A DNA stretch of 12,576 nt. Origin: Gammaproteobacteria bacterium. GTDB taxonomy: Bacteria; Pseudomonadota; Gammaproteobacteria; S012-40. The position numbers and the translations under genes are program-made. Below, one piece after another: positions 6,164-12,576 of the stretch. The stretch is from the NCBI GenBank assembly GCA_029879945.1, contig JAOUPJ010000078.1:1-12576 (forward strand), read 5' to 3'. Under the pieces are notes generated by a model. That model ran no database searches and was not told where the DNA came from. It saw nothing but the letters and a program-made list of their open reading frames with translations. How positions within the stretch are numbered: position 1 is the stretch's first letter; each line of letters opens with the position of its first letter.

Positions 6164-6943
6164 ATGCTAAAAAGACACAGGATACAGTTTCCAAAATTAG
6201 AATCATCCAATCTCAATCAGGATGAGGCCTATTTTTTCCTGCAAGGGTCAGGAGGGCAGCGAAAAATCAGATTTCATGACTACGACGAAATTTACCAGGT
6301 GCAAGGTCTGTATGAACAAGTCTTTTACGATCGATTAAAGTGTACCTCTCCCAGTAAAGTGACAGCTATTCTTGAATCTTCCGTAAAACAATCCCAGGAC
6401 AATTTTTCAGAACTACGCGTATTAGATCTGGGCGCGGGTAATGGAATGATGGGCGAGGAATTAAAACAGCACGGGGTCTCTCGTTTAATCGGCGTGGACA
6501 TTATTCCAGAGGCTTACGAAGCCACTATTCGTGACAGGCCAGGTCTGTACGACGCCTATTATATTGAAGACTTCACTCAACTCGATGCGGAGAAGAAAGA
6601 AGACATTGCTTCCTGGCAATGTGATTGTATGGTCACGGTTGCTGCGCTGGGGTTTGGTGATATCCCAACCAGGGCGTTTATTGAAGCATTCAATATTATC
6701 AAAGAGCAGGGCTGGATCGCCTTCAATATTAAAGAGTCTTTCTTTGATGTGAGTGATGAGACCGGCTTTTCAAAAATGATTCGGGAATTGATATTTTCGA
6801 AATATATTGATGTGTACCACATCGAACGATACCGGCACCGGCTTTCCATTGAAGGTGAACCGCTATATTATTTTGCCATAGCCGGTCGAAAAAATGCCGA
6901 TGTTCCCAAAGAGTTTTTTGAGCTAAAAGGCATTATGGCCTAA
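6164..6943 (+). CDS. Class I SAM-dependent methyltransferase, unknown substrate
   Basis: A 259-residue cytoplasmic protein with a Rossmann-type methyltransferase core. Motif I is VLDLGAGNGMMG (residues 86-97), which binds the SAM methionine part; the acidic residue closing strand 2 is in GVDIIPEA (110-117, D112); a post-motif QCDCMVTVAALGFGDIP lies at 152-168. The N-terminal 85 residues contain a conserved-looking FHDYDEIYQVQGLYEQVFYD stretch that resembles the N-terminal segment of small-molecule or WbsS-like methyltransferases and probably shapes the acceptor site. The C-terminal third (FNIKESFF, then RHRLSIEGEPLYYFAIAGRK) completes the sheet. AGGAG lies 5 nt before the ATG, supporting this start. 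The gene stands alone upstream of a strong terminator, so it is probably a single-gene transcript. The acceptor substrate cannot be told. Confidence 0.85.
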   Translation: MLKRHRIQFPKLESSNLNQDEAYFFLQGSGGQRKIRFHDYDEIYQVQGLYEQVFYDRLKCTSPSKVTAILESSVKQSQDNFSELRVLDLGAGNGMMGEELKQHGVSRLIGVDIIPEAYEATIRDRPGLYDAYYIEDFTQLDAEKKEDIASWQCDCMVTVAALGFGDIPTRAFIEAFNIIKEQGWIAFNIKESFFDVSDETGFSKMIRELIFSKYIDVYHIERYRHRLSIEGEPLYYFAIAGRKNADVPKEFFELKGIMA

Positions 6944-6967
6944 ACACTTACTGGCATTTGCAATCAA

Positions 6968-7004
6968 ACGCGGGCTTCACCTTGTGTGGAGCCACGCGTG
7001 TTTT
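6968..7004 (+). terminator. Strong hairpin terminator after the first methyltransferase
   Basis: The left strand ACGCG plus GGCTTCAC (6968-6980) pairs with GTGGAGCC (6986-6993) and CGCGT (6995-6999) around a CTTGT loop, giving 13 pairs with one bulged A (6994) and one G-T wobble. A short T-run follows (TGTTTTC, 6999-7005). It starts 25 bp after the methyltransferase stop. It also rules out the in-frame GTG at 6984 as the start of the next gene. Confidence 0.75.
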
Positions 7005-7055
7005 CAACTAGGATTTTGTGGGCCACCCACTCCGCCTCCCGTTTTCGGATTGTTT

Positions 7056-7069
7056 TTTGCGTGCGCAAA
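7056..7069. repeat. Short palindrome upstream of the barrel protein gene
   Basis: TTTGCG and CGCAAA are perfect inverted repeats around TG, 35 bp before the ATG at 7104. A second small hairpin, GTGGG-CCA-CCCAC, lies at 7018-7030. Either could be a regulator site or leader structure; no clear -10/-35 pair was recognised in this gap. Confidence 0.3.
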
Positions 7070-7103
7070 GGGCAGGTCTAACCGTTCCAAAGCACGTGAT
7101 TGC

Positions 7104-7832
7104 ATGAAAAACGCACTTTTTATCGCCACAATACTGTTGTGCTTGCCTACTCTCAGCCTGGCAGACTCCCTTTCCGACGCCATGAAGGCGGCAAAAGACG
7201 GACACAAGGGTTCAAGGTCAGTCCAAACCGAGCCTGCAGAAGAAAATGAGGCGCCTGAACCGGTTGATAACAGCCCCCGCATCGAGCCAAAAAATTCCAT
7301 GAAAGGGGGGAGAACCTGGGGGCTGAGCTATAGCTTCCACCAGATTCTCGCCACCCAATACGACGAAGGGGGTTACCTGGGCGTAGACGTGGCCTGGCGT
7401 ACTTCAGACCTGGTTTTGGGGGCGGAGATTTCGCTGGGTTCTGTGAGCCTGGACCCGGACGGTAATCTGGCACCCAGCATCAAAGGCAATATGGGCCGAG
7501 CCGGTATATCTGTGTTTGGCGCGAACCCGCTCCTTACACTGGGTCCGTCTGCACTGTTCCAAAAATACGCCATGGGATTGTTCCACAGCAGTTGGCGCTA
7601 TCAGAATCCAATCTATGTGGACAACAAATTCGAAACCACGGACGGCCTGAATGCCCTGGTGTTTACGGCCGATCTGGGATATGGCCTAAACACCTTTCAC
7701 CCCGGTTTTGGTCTTTACGCCACAGTTGGTGTGGGAGTCAACGTGTTCACGGGTGACACCGATGCCGGTTTGAAAAACGATTTTGTCGACTCCTATTTTT
7801 TTGTACGCAGCCAGTTTGGAATGCATTTCTAG
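7104..7832 (+). CDS. Exported small outer-membrane beta-barrel-like protein
   Basis: A 242-residue protein, unrecognised at family level. The ATG at 7104 is chosen because it opens directly onto a signal peptide (MKNALFIATILLCLPTLSLA, cleavage before D21), although no good ribosome site precedes it; the in-frame GTG at 6984 lies in a terminator. After cleavage comes a charged, Pro/Glu-rich segment (residues about 22-66), probably a periplasmic or flexible spacer. From residue 67 on the sequence alternates as amphipathic strands (TWGLSYSF, YLGVDVAW, LVLGAEISLGS, ALVFTADLGYGL, FGLYATVGVGVNVF) and ends FFVRSQFGMHF with a C-terminal Phe, the usual outer-membrane barrel signature. C13 is not in a lipobox. 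Only 30 bp separate it from the following methyltransferase, so the two are probably co-transcribed. Its function is unknown; a porin-like or adhesin-like role is possible. Confidence 0.7.
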   Translation: MKNALFIATILLCLPTLSLADSLSDAMKAAKDGHKGSRSVQTEPAEENEAPEPVDNSPRIEPKNSMKGGRTWGLSYSFHQILATQYDEGGYLGVDVAWRTSDLVLGAEISLGSVSLDPDGNLAPSIKGNMGRAGISVFGANPLLTLGPSALFQKYAMGLFHSSWRYQNPIYVDNKFETTDGLNALVFTADLGYGLNTFHPGFGLYATVGVGVNVFTGDTDAGLKNDFVDSYFFVRSQFGMHF

Positions 7833-7862
7833 TCCATGAAAAATTTCTGCGAGTAACAGGCA

Positions 7863-8651
7863 ATGAAAGCCCCCGTATTTGATAGTAACTGGTCCGATGA
7901 AGTGAAGCGTGTCTACGATCACGATATGCGTGAAATGTGGGACAAGCGCATTGCCAGTCACATCTATAATATGTATCACGCCCAATTGGAGATGTATCAG
8001 TCGCTGGTTCCTAAAGAGGCCAAACGGGTGTTAGACGTGGGCTGTGCCCAGGGTACGCTTGCTCTACTACTCGCCGAGCAGGGTTATTCAGTGATGGCGG
8101 TGGACTTGCGACAGGGCTTTCTGGACTACGCCAAGACACGGTGGACCCACGGTGATATCGTGTTCAAACAGGGGAATGTGTTTGATCTGGGCTTGAAAGA
8201 AAAATTTGATGTGATCTTTGCCAATCAGATCATCGAGCATCTGGTCTATCCTCAGGAAATGGTGGAGAAACTCTCTGCACTGTTAAACGAAAACGGCCTG
8301 TTGGTGATGACCACACCCAACGGTAAATATTTTAAAAACTCGCAACCCAGCTATACCGAATTGGGTAATCCAAAGGACTGGGAACATATGCAATTCACCG
8401 CCGATGGCGACGGACATTTTTTTGCGTACACGCCGGAGGAGTTACGGGATATTTTTGAAAAGTCAGGGTTGAAAAATATTATCGTTCGCAGTTATGAAAC
8501 ACCCTGGATTTCAGGACACATCAAATTCCGTTATCTGCACATGGTTCTGCCGTATTGCTTATTGAAATGGTTGGACCGGTTCAGTAAGCGTTTGCCGTTT
8601 TCGAGAAAATTTTCTCATCAGTTATTGGTAATGGGTAAGAGGGGAAACTAG
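7863..8651 (+). CDS. Class I SAM-dependent methyltransferase (UbiG-like fold), unknown substrate
   Basis: A 262-residue methyltransferase of the broad UbiG/Methyltransf_11 kind. Motif I is RVLDVGCAQGTLALLLA (55-71), strand 2 ends AVDLR (79-83, D81), and FDVIFANQIIEHL (115-127) is the typical motif with the IIEHL helix start; GLLVMTTPN (145-153) is the strand 5 region. It lacks extra membrane segments, although residues 224-236 (YLHMVLPYCLLKW) are hydrophobic and could touch membrane. It shares no clear sequence likeness with the methyltransferase at 6164 outside the SAM motifs. Spacing to the exported barrel gene (30 bp) suggests an operon. Similar proteins modify glycans, lipids or quinones; the acceptor here is not evident. 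It is not the housekeeping ubiG by context. Confidence 0.85.
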   Translation: MKAPVFDSNWSDEVKRVYDHDMREMWDKRIASHIYNMYHAQLEMYQSLVPKEAKRVLDVGCAQGTLALLLAEQGYSVMAVDLRQGFLDYAKTRWTHGDIVFKQGNVFDLGLKEKFDVIFANQIIEHLVYPQEMVEKLSALLNENGLLVMTTPNGKYFKNSQPSYTELGNPKDWEHMQFTADGDGHFFAYTPEELRDIFEKSGLKNIIVRSYETPWISGHIKFRYLHMVLPYCLLKWLDRFSKRLPFSRKFSHQLLVMGKRGN

Positions 8652-8677
8652 CACATAGTTTCTTGAATAGTGTAGGG

Positions 8678-9583
8678 TTAGACCGCCTTCAATCTCACCC
8701 AGAATTGGCTGCCTTGGCCTTCAACGCTTTCCACGCCGATGCTTCCACCCATCAGTTCCACCAGGTTTTTTGAAATCACCAAACCAATTCCAGTTCCTTC
8801 CACGGTGTCATTTAGTCTCTCAAATCGGGTGAATAGCTTATTCAGTTGTGCGGGGGCGATACCCTGGCCGGTATCGATCACATTGATCTGGACTTCCTCA
8901 CCATGCTGCTCCAGCTCAACGCGGCATTGACCACCGACACGGTTGTACTTAATCGCGTTGCTGATGAGGTTGAGCAAAACCTGTTTGAGGCGTGAATAAT
9001 CTGCCTCAACGTGGACTTCTGTTCCTTGTGCCAAATTCATCAGTTTCACCTTGTGAGTTTGCGCAAGACCTTCCACCAGCTTAAAGCAGGGGTCGATGAC
9101 CTCTGCGAGCGCCACTTCTTCCATTGATACAGTCATTTTGCCGCTTTCGATCTTGGCCAGATCCAGTACTTCGTTGATCAGACCTAAAAGGTGATTGGCC
9201 GCCTTGGTGACTTCTTGTAGGTCTTCAAGTTGTGCGGGCAAGAGATTCCCATGTTCATTCAGTTCCAGTAGCTGTGTAAATCCAATAATTGCATTCATGG
9301 GGGTACGCAGCTCGTGGCTCATGCTGGAAAGAAATTCTGATTTGGCCTGATTGGCCTTTTCAGCGATTGCCTTGGCTTCTTTCAATTCTTCGGCGTACTG
9401 TTTTTGTTGTTGTCTTTTGTATTCCAGGTCTTCAGCGAGAAAAAGCAGACCGGTCATGATTTGTTGTATGGCTTCGTCTGTTTCGGCATGGATCGATTCT
9501 TCGGTGATGGAGCAGGACCCGTTTCCCAACTCCAATAGATACTCGATTACGCGCTCGGAATGATTAGGTGTCTTGTCTAACAC
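8678..9583 (-). CDS. Soluble histidine kinase without recognisable sensor or receiver
   Basis: A 301-residue kinase counted from GTG at 9583; a longer frame opens at TTG 9643 but its extra residues only shadow the upstream gene. The first ~45 residues (ERVIEYLLELGNGSCSITEE, then TDEAIQQIMTGLLFLAEDLE) resemble the short HAMP-like or linker module found ahead of some cytoplasmic kinases. A coiled coil follows (about 55-85, QQQKQYAEELKEAKAIAEKA). The H box is SSMSHELRTPMNAIIGF with phosphoacceptor H90; the N box LLNLISNAIKYN (N209), G1 DTGQGIAP (237-244), F box LFTRFERL and G2 GTGIGLVISKNL (263-274) are all intact. No membrane segment and no receiver domain are present. It overlaps the STAS-like gene by 20 bp, implying translational coupling. 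The response regulator must be elsewhere in the genome. Confidence 0.85.
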   Translation of the reverse strand: MLDKTPNHSERVIEYLLELGNGSCSITEESIHAETDEAIQQIMTGLLFLAEDLEYKRQQQKQYAEELKEAKAIAEKANQAKSEFLSSMSHELRTPMNAIIGFTQLLELNEHGNLLPAQLEDLQEVTKAANHLLGLINEVLDLAKIESGKMTVSMEEVALAEVIDPCFKLVEGLAQTHKVKLMNLAQGTEVHVEADYSRLKQVLLNLISNAIKYNRVGGQCRVELEQHGEEVQINVIDTGQGIAPAQLNKLFTRFERLNDTVEGTGIGLVISKNLVELMGGSIGVESVEGQGSQFWVRLKAV

Positions 9584-10043
9584 GCGCGATTTCCAGCAGG
9601 GCCTCTGCCTTGGTTTTGCTAATAGAAACGGATTTAAAGCCAACGCGTGATAAGGCGAATTTAGCCGCGATATTCAAAAGGGCATTTTTTTCCGTGTAAA
9701 CGGCCATATGCCGAATCACGGTCTGGCGACCGATTGCTTCTCGTATCGCTTGCAGAACTTCCGGTTTGGGGCGGTTGGTGTGGCTCAGATCTGCCAGGAG
9801 ATAGGCGTGATCAACCTGGGCCATGAGCTCGTCCAGCTTTTGACCAAACACCTGAATCTGAAACACGGTGGTAATGGGGGCTTCACGCCAATAGACGATG
9901 TCATCGGTAATCATGATGACTTGCTCGCGCAGGGCGGCGATTTCATCGGCGGTGCTTTCCGGGCCGTAGGGACGGGCTTCCAGCGAAACACTTGGTTCCC
10001 TTTCCAGGGGGCGAATTTCATGGAGTGGCTCACGGTTTACCAT
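9564..10043 (-). CDS. STAS/SpoIIAA-like protein coupled to the kinase
   Basis: A 159-residue cytoplasmic protein. Residues 1-35 are charged and probably flexible. From about 45 the sequence follows the alternating strand-helix pattern of SpoIIAA-like STAS domains: DDIVYWREAP, TVFQIQVFGQKLDELMAQ, then the strand YLLADLSHTNRPKPEVLQAI (81-100), VIRHMAVYTEKNALLNIAAK (109-128) and VSISKTKAEALLEIA (139-153); the last is the expected Thr-Lys-x-Glu-Ala-Leu ending. Such domains act as protein-protein switches or ligand sensors. The downstream kinase starts inside this gene, so the two are almost certainly co-expressed and may form one signalling complex. The ATG at 10043 has a GAGAG site upstream. The STAS assignment is by pattern and is moderately sure; no Ser/Thr phosphorylation site can be fixed. 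Confidence 0.6.
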   Translation of the reverse strand: MVNREPLHEIRPLEREPSVSLEARPYGPESTADEIAALREQVIMITDDIVYWREAPITTVFQIQVFGQKLDELMAQVDHAYLLADLSHTNRPKPEVLQAIREAIGRQTVIRHMAVYTEKNALLNIAAKFALSRVGFKSVSISKTKAEALLEIARVRQDT

Positions 10044-10169
10044 GCTAACTCTCTGAATTAAATACTAAATACAAAAATCTCATCTAGTCTCTGGAATTAG
10101 TATCGTCCATGCAGCCGAGAAATCAATGTAAAGTTTAGTGGAATTTGTCGCCGATCTAAGAAGAGAGTT

Positions 10170-10189
10170 AACTTACTAATTGGTAAGTT
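10170..10189. promoter_or_regulatory. 20-bp near-palindrome, likely operator upstream of the STAS-kinase operon
   Basis: AACTTACTAATTGGTAAGTT matches its own reverse complement at 18 of 20 positions, with 7-bp perfect outer arms. It is 127 bp upstream of the STAS-like ATG and 33 bp past the rnt stop. Size and shape fit a dimeric helix-turn-helix repressor (TetR-like sites look like this). No regulator gene is adjacent. Confidence 0.5.
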
Positions 10190-10222
10190 CGGTATGAGCA
10201 GGGAGGGGGCTCCGAGGGAGTG

Positions 10223-10873
10223 TTAGTTACGCTTCCCCGGCGCGTTTTCATAAAACAGGCTCATGTCTCGCCACTTGTTGGCGATGAGGCAAAACAGTTT
10301 GGCCGTTTGCTCTGCATCATACACGGCGGAGTGGGCAGAGTTGTTGTCCCAATCCAGTCCGGCGATCTTGGCCATTTTTGCCAACACGGTTTGGCCGTAG
10401 GCCAGCGCACCCAGGCTCACGGTGTCTAGCGTGCTGAATTGATGAAAGGGATTTTTCTTGTGCTTACTGCGCTCGGCGGCGGCATTCACGAAAGACAAAT
10501 CAAACGGTGCATTGTGCCCTACCAGTATGGCGCGTGAACAATTATGGCCTTTGATTTCGGCGCGTATGACCTCAAAGATTTCACCCAGGGCCTGGTCTTC
10601 GGTTTTGGCGATGCGAAAAGGGTGATAGGGATCGATTCCGTTAAAGTCCAAGGCTTTTTGATCCATATTGGCACCGGGAAAGGGCTGCACATGGGCGTGT
10701 AGGGTTTGACTGGGTTCCAGATGCCCCGTGGAGTTCATGGTGATGATTACCGCGGCAATTTCCAGTAGCGCGTCTTTTTTGCTATCAAAGCCACCGGTTT
10801 CCACATCAACCACCACAGGCAGAAAACCACGAAATCGTGTGCCCATTGCGGTCTTGGCTACGGTATGTTCCAT
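10223..10873 (-). CDS. rnt: Ribonuclease T
   Basis: A 216-residue DEDDh 3'-5' exoribonuclease, nearly the E. coli length. The catalytic residues are all present and at the E. coli positions: D23 and E25 (VVDVETGGFD), D125 (GHNAPFDLSFV), H181 and D186 (AHSAVYDAEQTA). RNase T works as a homodimer, trims the 3' ends of tRNA (CCA turnover), 5S and 23S rRNA and other stable RNAs, and acts on DNA 3' ends. The ATG lies 2 bp after the pyrC stop, with the GGAG site inside the pyrC end, so the two are translated from one mRNA. The pyrC-rnt order is conserved in Pseudomonas-type gammaproteobacteria. Confidence 0.95.
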   Translation of the reverse strand: MEHTVAKTAMGTRFRGFLPVVVDVETGGFDSKKDALLEIAAVIITMNSTGHLEPSQTLHAHVQPFPGANMDQKALDFNGIDPYHPFRIAKTEDQALGEIFEVIRAEIKGHNCSRAILVGHNAPFDLSFVNAAAERSKHKKNPFHQFSTLDTVSLGALAYGQTVLAKMAKIAGLDWDNNSAHSAVYDAEQTAKLFCLIANKWRDMSLFYENAPGKRN

Positions 10874-10875
10874 TC

Positions 10876-11904
10876 CTACTCCAACTTCCAGTGTATTGTC
10901 TCGCCGGCGCGAAAGGGGACCAGTCTATCATCCCCGAAGGGATAGGACGAATCCACGGTCCAGTCCCGTTTGTTCAAGGTGATTTTTTCTTTATTCACAG
11001 GTAAGCCATAGAATTGTGGGCCATGCAGGGAAGCAAATCCTTCCAGCCTATCCAGGGCATTGGCCTGTTCAAAGGCCTCAGCATAGAGCTCTATGGCGGC
11101 GTGGGCGCTGAAAATGCCGGCACAACCACAGGCGTTTTCCTTGCGGGACTGGGCATGGGGCGCACTATCGGTGCCGAGAAAAAACCTGGAATTTCCGCTC
11201 GTTGCGGCTTTCACCAGGGCCTCCCGATGGACTTCGCGTTTCAATACCGGCAGACAATAGTGATGGGGTCGCATGCCGCCTTGAAACAGGGCATTGCGGT
11301 TTAAGAGCAAGTGTTGGGGCGTGATCGTGCCACCCACGTTTTCAGTTTGGGCCAGAACCCAGTCCACTCCCTCTTTGGTAGTAATGTGTTCCAGAACCAG
11401 CTTGAGTTTGGGAAAGCGAGTGATGAGCCCATTCAAGGTCTTTTCAATGAATACAGACTCCCGATCGAACACGTCCACCTCGGGATTGGTTACTTCGCCG
11501 TGGACCAGCAAGGGCAGACCCAGTTCTTCCATTTTCTCCAGCACGGGCAACACGGCTTGCACATCGCGCACGCCTGAATCGGAATTGGTGGTCGCGCCGG
11601 CGGGATAAAGTTTTACGCCGTGGATGTGCGGGTCAAGTGCTGCCTTTTCGATCTCCGTGACAGACAGGGATTCGGTAAGATAGAGTGTCATTAAGGGCTC
11701 AAACGACAAGCCTGTCGGGACCGCCTCCACAATGCGTTGACGATACCGCAAGGCCTGGTCCACCGACGTGATCGGTGGCACCAGATTGGGCATGACGATG
11801 GCGCGGGCAAACTGCCTCGCTGTGTAGGGCACAACTGCGCGCATTGCCGCTTCATCTCGGAGATGCAGGTGCCAGTCGTCGGGCCTTGTGAGTGTGATTT
11901 GCAT
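10876..11904 (-). CDS. pyrC: Dihydroorotase
   Basis: A 342-residue cytoplasmic zinc enzyme of de novo pyrimidine synthesis that interconverts N-carbamoyl-L-aspartate and L-dihydroorotate. It is the short (type II, E. coli-like) class. Metal and active-site residues are visible: HLHLRD (H12, H14), the carbamylated lysine K98 in HGVKLYPAGATTNSDSGV, H135 (LLVHGEV), H173 (LEHITTK) and D246 (FLGTDSAPH). The start at 11904 gives the family N-terminus RPDDWHLHLRD. An AGGAG lies 13 nt before the ATG, farther than usual. It is followed by rnt after 2 bp. Confidence 0.96.
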   Translation of the reverse strand: MQITLTRPDDWHLHLRDEAAMRAVVPYTARQFARAIVMPNLVPPITSVDQALRYRQRIVEAVPTGLSFEPLMTLYLTESLSVTEIEKAALDPHIHGVKLYPAGATTNSDSGVRDVQAVLPVLEKMEELGLPLLVHGEVTNPEVDVFDRESVFIEKTLNGLITRFPKLKLVLEHITTKEGVDWVLAQTENVGGTITPQHLLLNRNALFQGGMRPHHYCLPVLKREVHREALVKAATSGNSRFFLGTDSAPHAQSRKENACGCAGIFSAHAAIELYAEAFEQANALDRLEGFASLHGPQFYGLPVNKEKITLNKRDWTVDSSYPFGDDRLVPFRAGETIHWKLE

Positions 11905-11930
11905 TGGGGGTAAGGTGCTCCTGGGCGCCT

Positions 11931-11939
11931 ATTATGCCA
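11931..11939 (-). promoter_or_regulatory. Extended -10 promoter of pyrC-rnt
   Basis: On the minus strand TGGCATAAT: CATAAT (11931-11936) with a TGn extension. No good -35 is present. Transcription would start at about 11923-11925, within a CCC run, giving a short leader of about 20 nt. Confidence 0.5.
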
Positions 11940-12010
11940 TGTGGCCAGTATTTTGCGAGGGGGATGCCTTTCATAAACATGAATTGGCCTGGGTTCTGGT
12001 CCGTGAGAAG

Positions 12011-12056
12011 TAAATAAATATTATAATAATCAATTAGTTATAGTCTATTTCTTGTT
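12011..12056 (+). other. AT-rich block upstream of the Sel1-repeat gene
   Basis: This stretch is almost pure A/T and includes a TATAAT (12022-12027) and a TATAGT (12039-12044) on the plus strand, either of which could be the -10 of the Sel1-repeat gene starting at 12081. No matching -35 was recognised. Confidence 0.35.
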
Positions 12057-12080
12057 TCATAAAGAGTTTGAGTGTGCTGT

Positions 12081-12576
12081 ATGTTTAATCGCTCCACCCC
12101 GTCTTCGACTGTCTGCTTTGTTGTACGCCTCGCTGGGCTGGTGTTTATGCTTACTGCCTCGGCGCTGGCTGGTAGTGCGACCCTTTCGCAGGCCGATGAA
12201 CAAATGGAGAAGGGGGAGTTTCTACAGGCAGCCAAGATCTATCAAGGTCTGGCCGACAAGGGCGATGCGATTGCCCAATACGAAGTGGCCGAACTCTATC
12301 GACGTGGTGTGGGTTTCGCGCAAGACTTGGCTAAGGCCGAAAACTATCTGAGCAAGTCTGCCCGGCAGGGTCACAAGGATGCGCAATTCAGCCTGGCCAG
12401 ATTATTTCGCGCCCAAGGGAAAACCAAGGAATCGGTGGAACTGCTCATTGCGGCCGCCAAGCAGGGACACGTCCGCGCGAAGGATCAGCTAAAGATCATG
12501 CATCCCAGTGTGGAAGACAGAAATTTGCAGGGGCAGATTTCGCGTCTCCTCAAAAGCAAGACGGTGCCACAACGGG
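12081..12576 (+). CDS. Exported Sel1-repeat protein, N-terminal part (3' end outside window)
   Basis: The frame opens at ATG 12081 and runs off the window after 165 codons. Residues about 13-31 form a signal peptide (VCFVVRLAGLVFMLTASALA, cleavage near ALA). Helical Sel1/TPR-like repeats follow: an initial SQADEQMEKGEFLQAAKIYQ, then GDAIAQYEVAELYRRGVGFA, KAENYLSKSARQGHKDAQFS and ELLIAAAKQGHVRAKDQL. Sel1 repeats are short alpha-alpha hairpins that act as protein-binding scaffolds, here in the periplasm or outer membrane. The expected G-x-G-V pattern (RRGVGFAQDLAKA) is clear in the first full repeat. It is divergent from pyrC. The ribosome site is weak (GAGTG). The partner is unknown. Confidence 0.8.
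   Translation, partial: MFNRSTPSSTVCFVVRLAGLVFMLTASALAGSATLSQADEQMEKGEFLQAAKIYQGLADKGDAIAQYEVAELYRRGVGFAQDLAKAENYLSKSARQGHKDAQFSLARLFRAQGKTKESVELLIAAAKQGHVRAKDQLKIMHPSVEDRNLQGQISRLLKSKTVPQR

Noticed and set aside
5962..6216. 84-residue minus-strand frame with a hydrophobic N-terminal stretch
   Set aside because: It starts inside the methyltransferase coding sequence on the opposite strand, is cysteine-rich and lacks a ribosome site.
6984..7103. Upstream GTG start for the barrel-like protein
   Set aside because: The codon is in the loop of the terminator hairpin and the added residues would bury the signal peptide; the ATG at 7104 fits better.
9584..9643. Longer N-terminus of the kinase from TTG 9643
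   Set aside because: The extra 20 residues only read the overlapping STAS-like gene in another frame; GTG 9583 has a GGA site and gives the natural domain start.
11905..11930. E. coli-like pyrC leader hairpin with start-site switching
   Set aside because: GGCGC and GCACC could pair around the AGGAG site, but the left arm would lie only 1-6 nt after the -10 box, upstream of the expected start, so the RNA would not contain it.

Overview
The window looks like a chromosomal segment of a gammaproteobacterium, order uncertain. The best anchor is the tight pyrC-rnt pair (dihydroorotase, ribonuclease T), an arrangement I know from Pseudomonas and relatives. The RNase T catalytic residues even fall at the E. 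coli positions. Gram-negative surface proteins with two different C-terminal sorting signals (PEP-CTERM type and GlyGly-CTERM type), a FecR/TbpB-like tail and a small outer-membrane barrel suggest an environmental, probably aquatic, bacterium. This is inference from gene content; no rRNA or tRNA was seen.

Layout, left to right. (1) 1-1335: the 3' end of a secreted/surface FecR-like protein (+) faces a PEP-CTERM protein (-) across a 10-bp inverted repeat. (2) 1336-2300: an extended -10 promoter for the PEP-CTERM gene, a REP-like palindrome with its GTAG signature, and a compact AT-rich Phd/YefM-ParE/RelE toxin-antitoxin operon (-) with a palindromic operator over its -10 box. (3) 2381-5713: a 1110-residue secreted multidomain protein (-) resembling a glycoside hydrolase, with a TDPGTG-repeat linker and a GlyGly-CTERM-like tail. 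(4) 5714-6163: a 450-bp divergent intergenic region with several palindromes. (5) 6164-8651: two unrelated class I SAM methyltransferases (+) on either side of a small exported barrel-like protein. A strong hairpin terminator follows the first; the barrel gene and second methyltransferase probably share a transcript. (6) 8678-10043: a two-gene signalling operon (-), a STAS/SpoIIAA-like protein followed with overlap by a soluble histidine kinase that lacks a recognisable sensor or receiver. (7) 10223-11904: pyrC-rnt (-). (8) 12081-end: the start of an exported Sel1-repeat protein (+), cut by the window edge.

The most interesting unit is the STAS-like/kinase pair: translational overlap, no response regulator, and a 20-bp near-palindrome upstream suggest a self-contained sensory module whose input comes through the small partner. 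The large GlyGly-CTERM protein is the most likely new enzyme. No CRISPR array, insertion sequence, prophage, integron or RNA gene could be supported.
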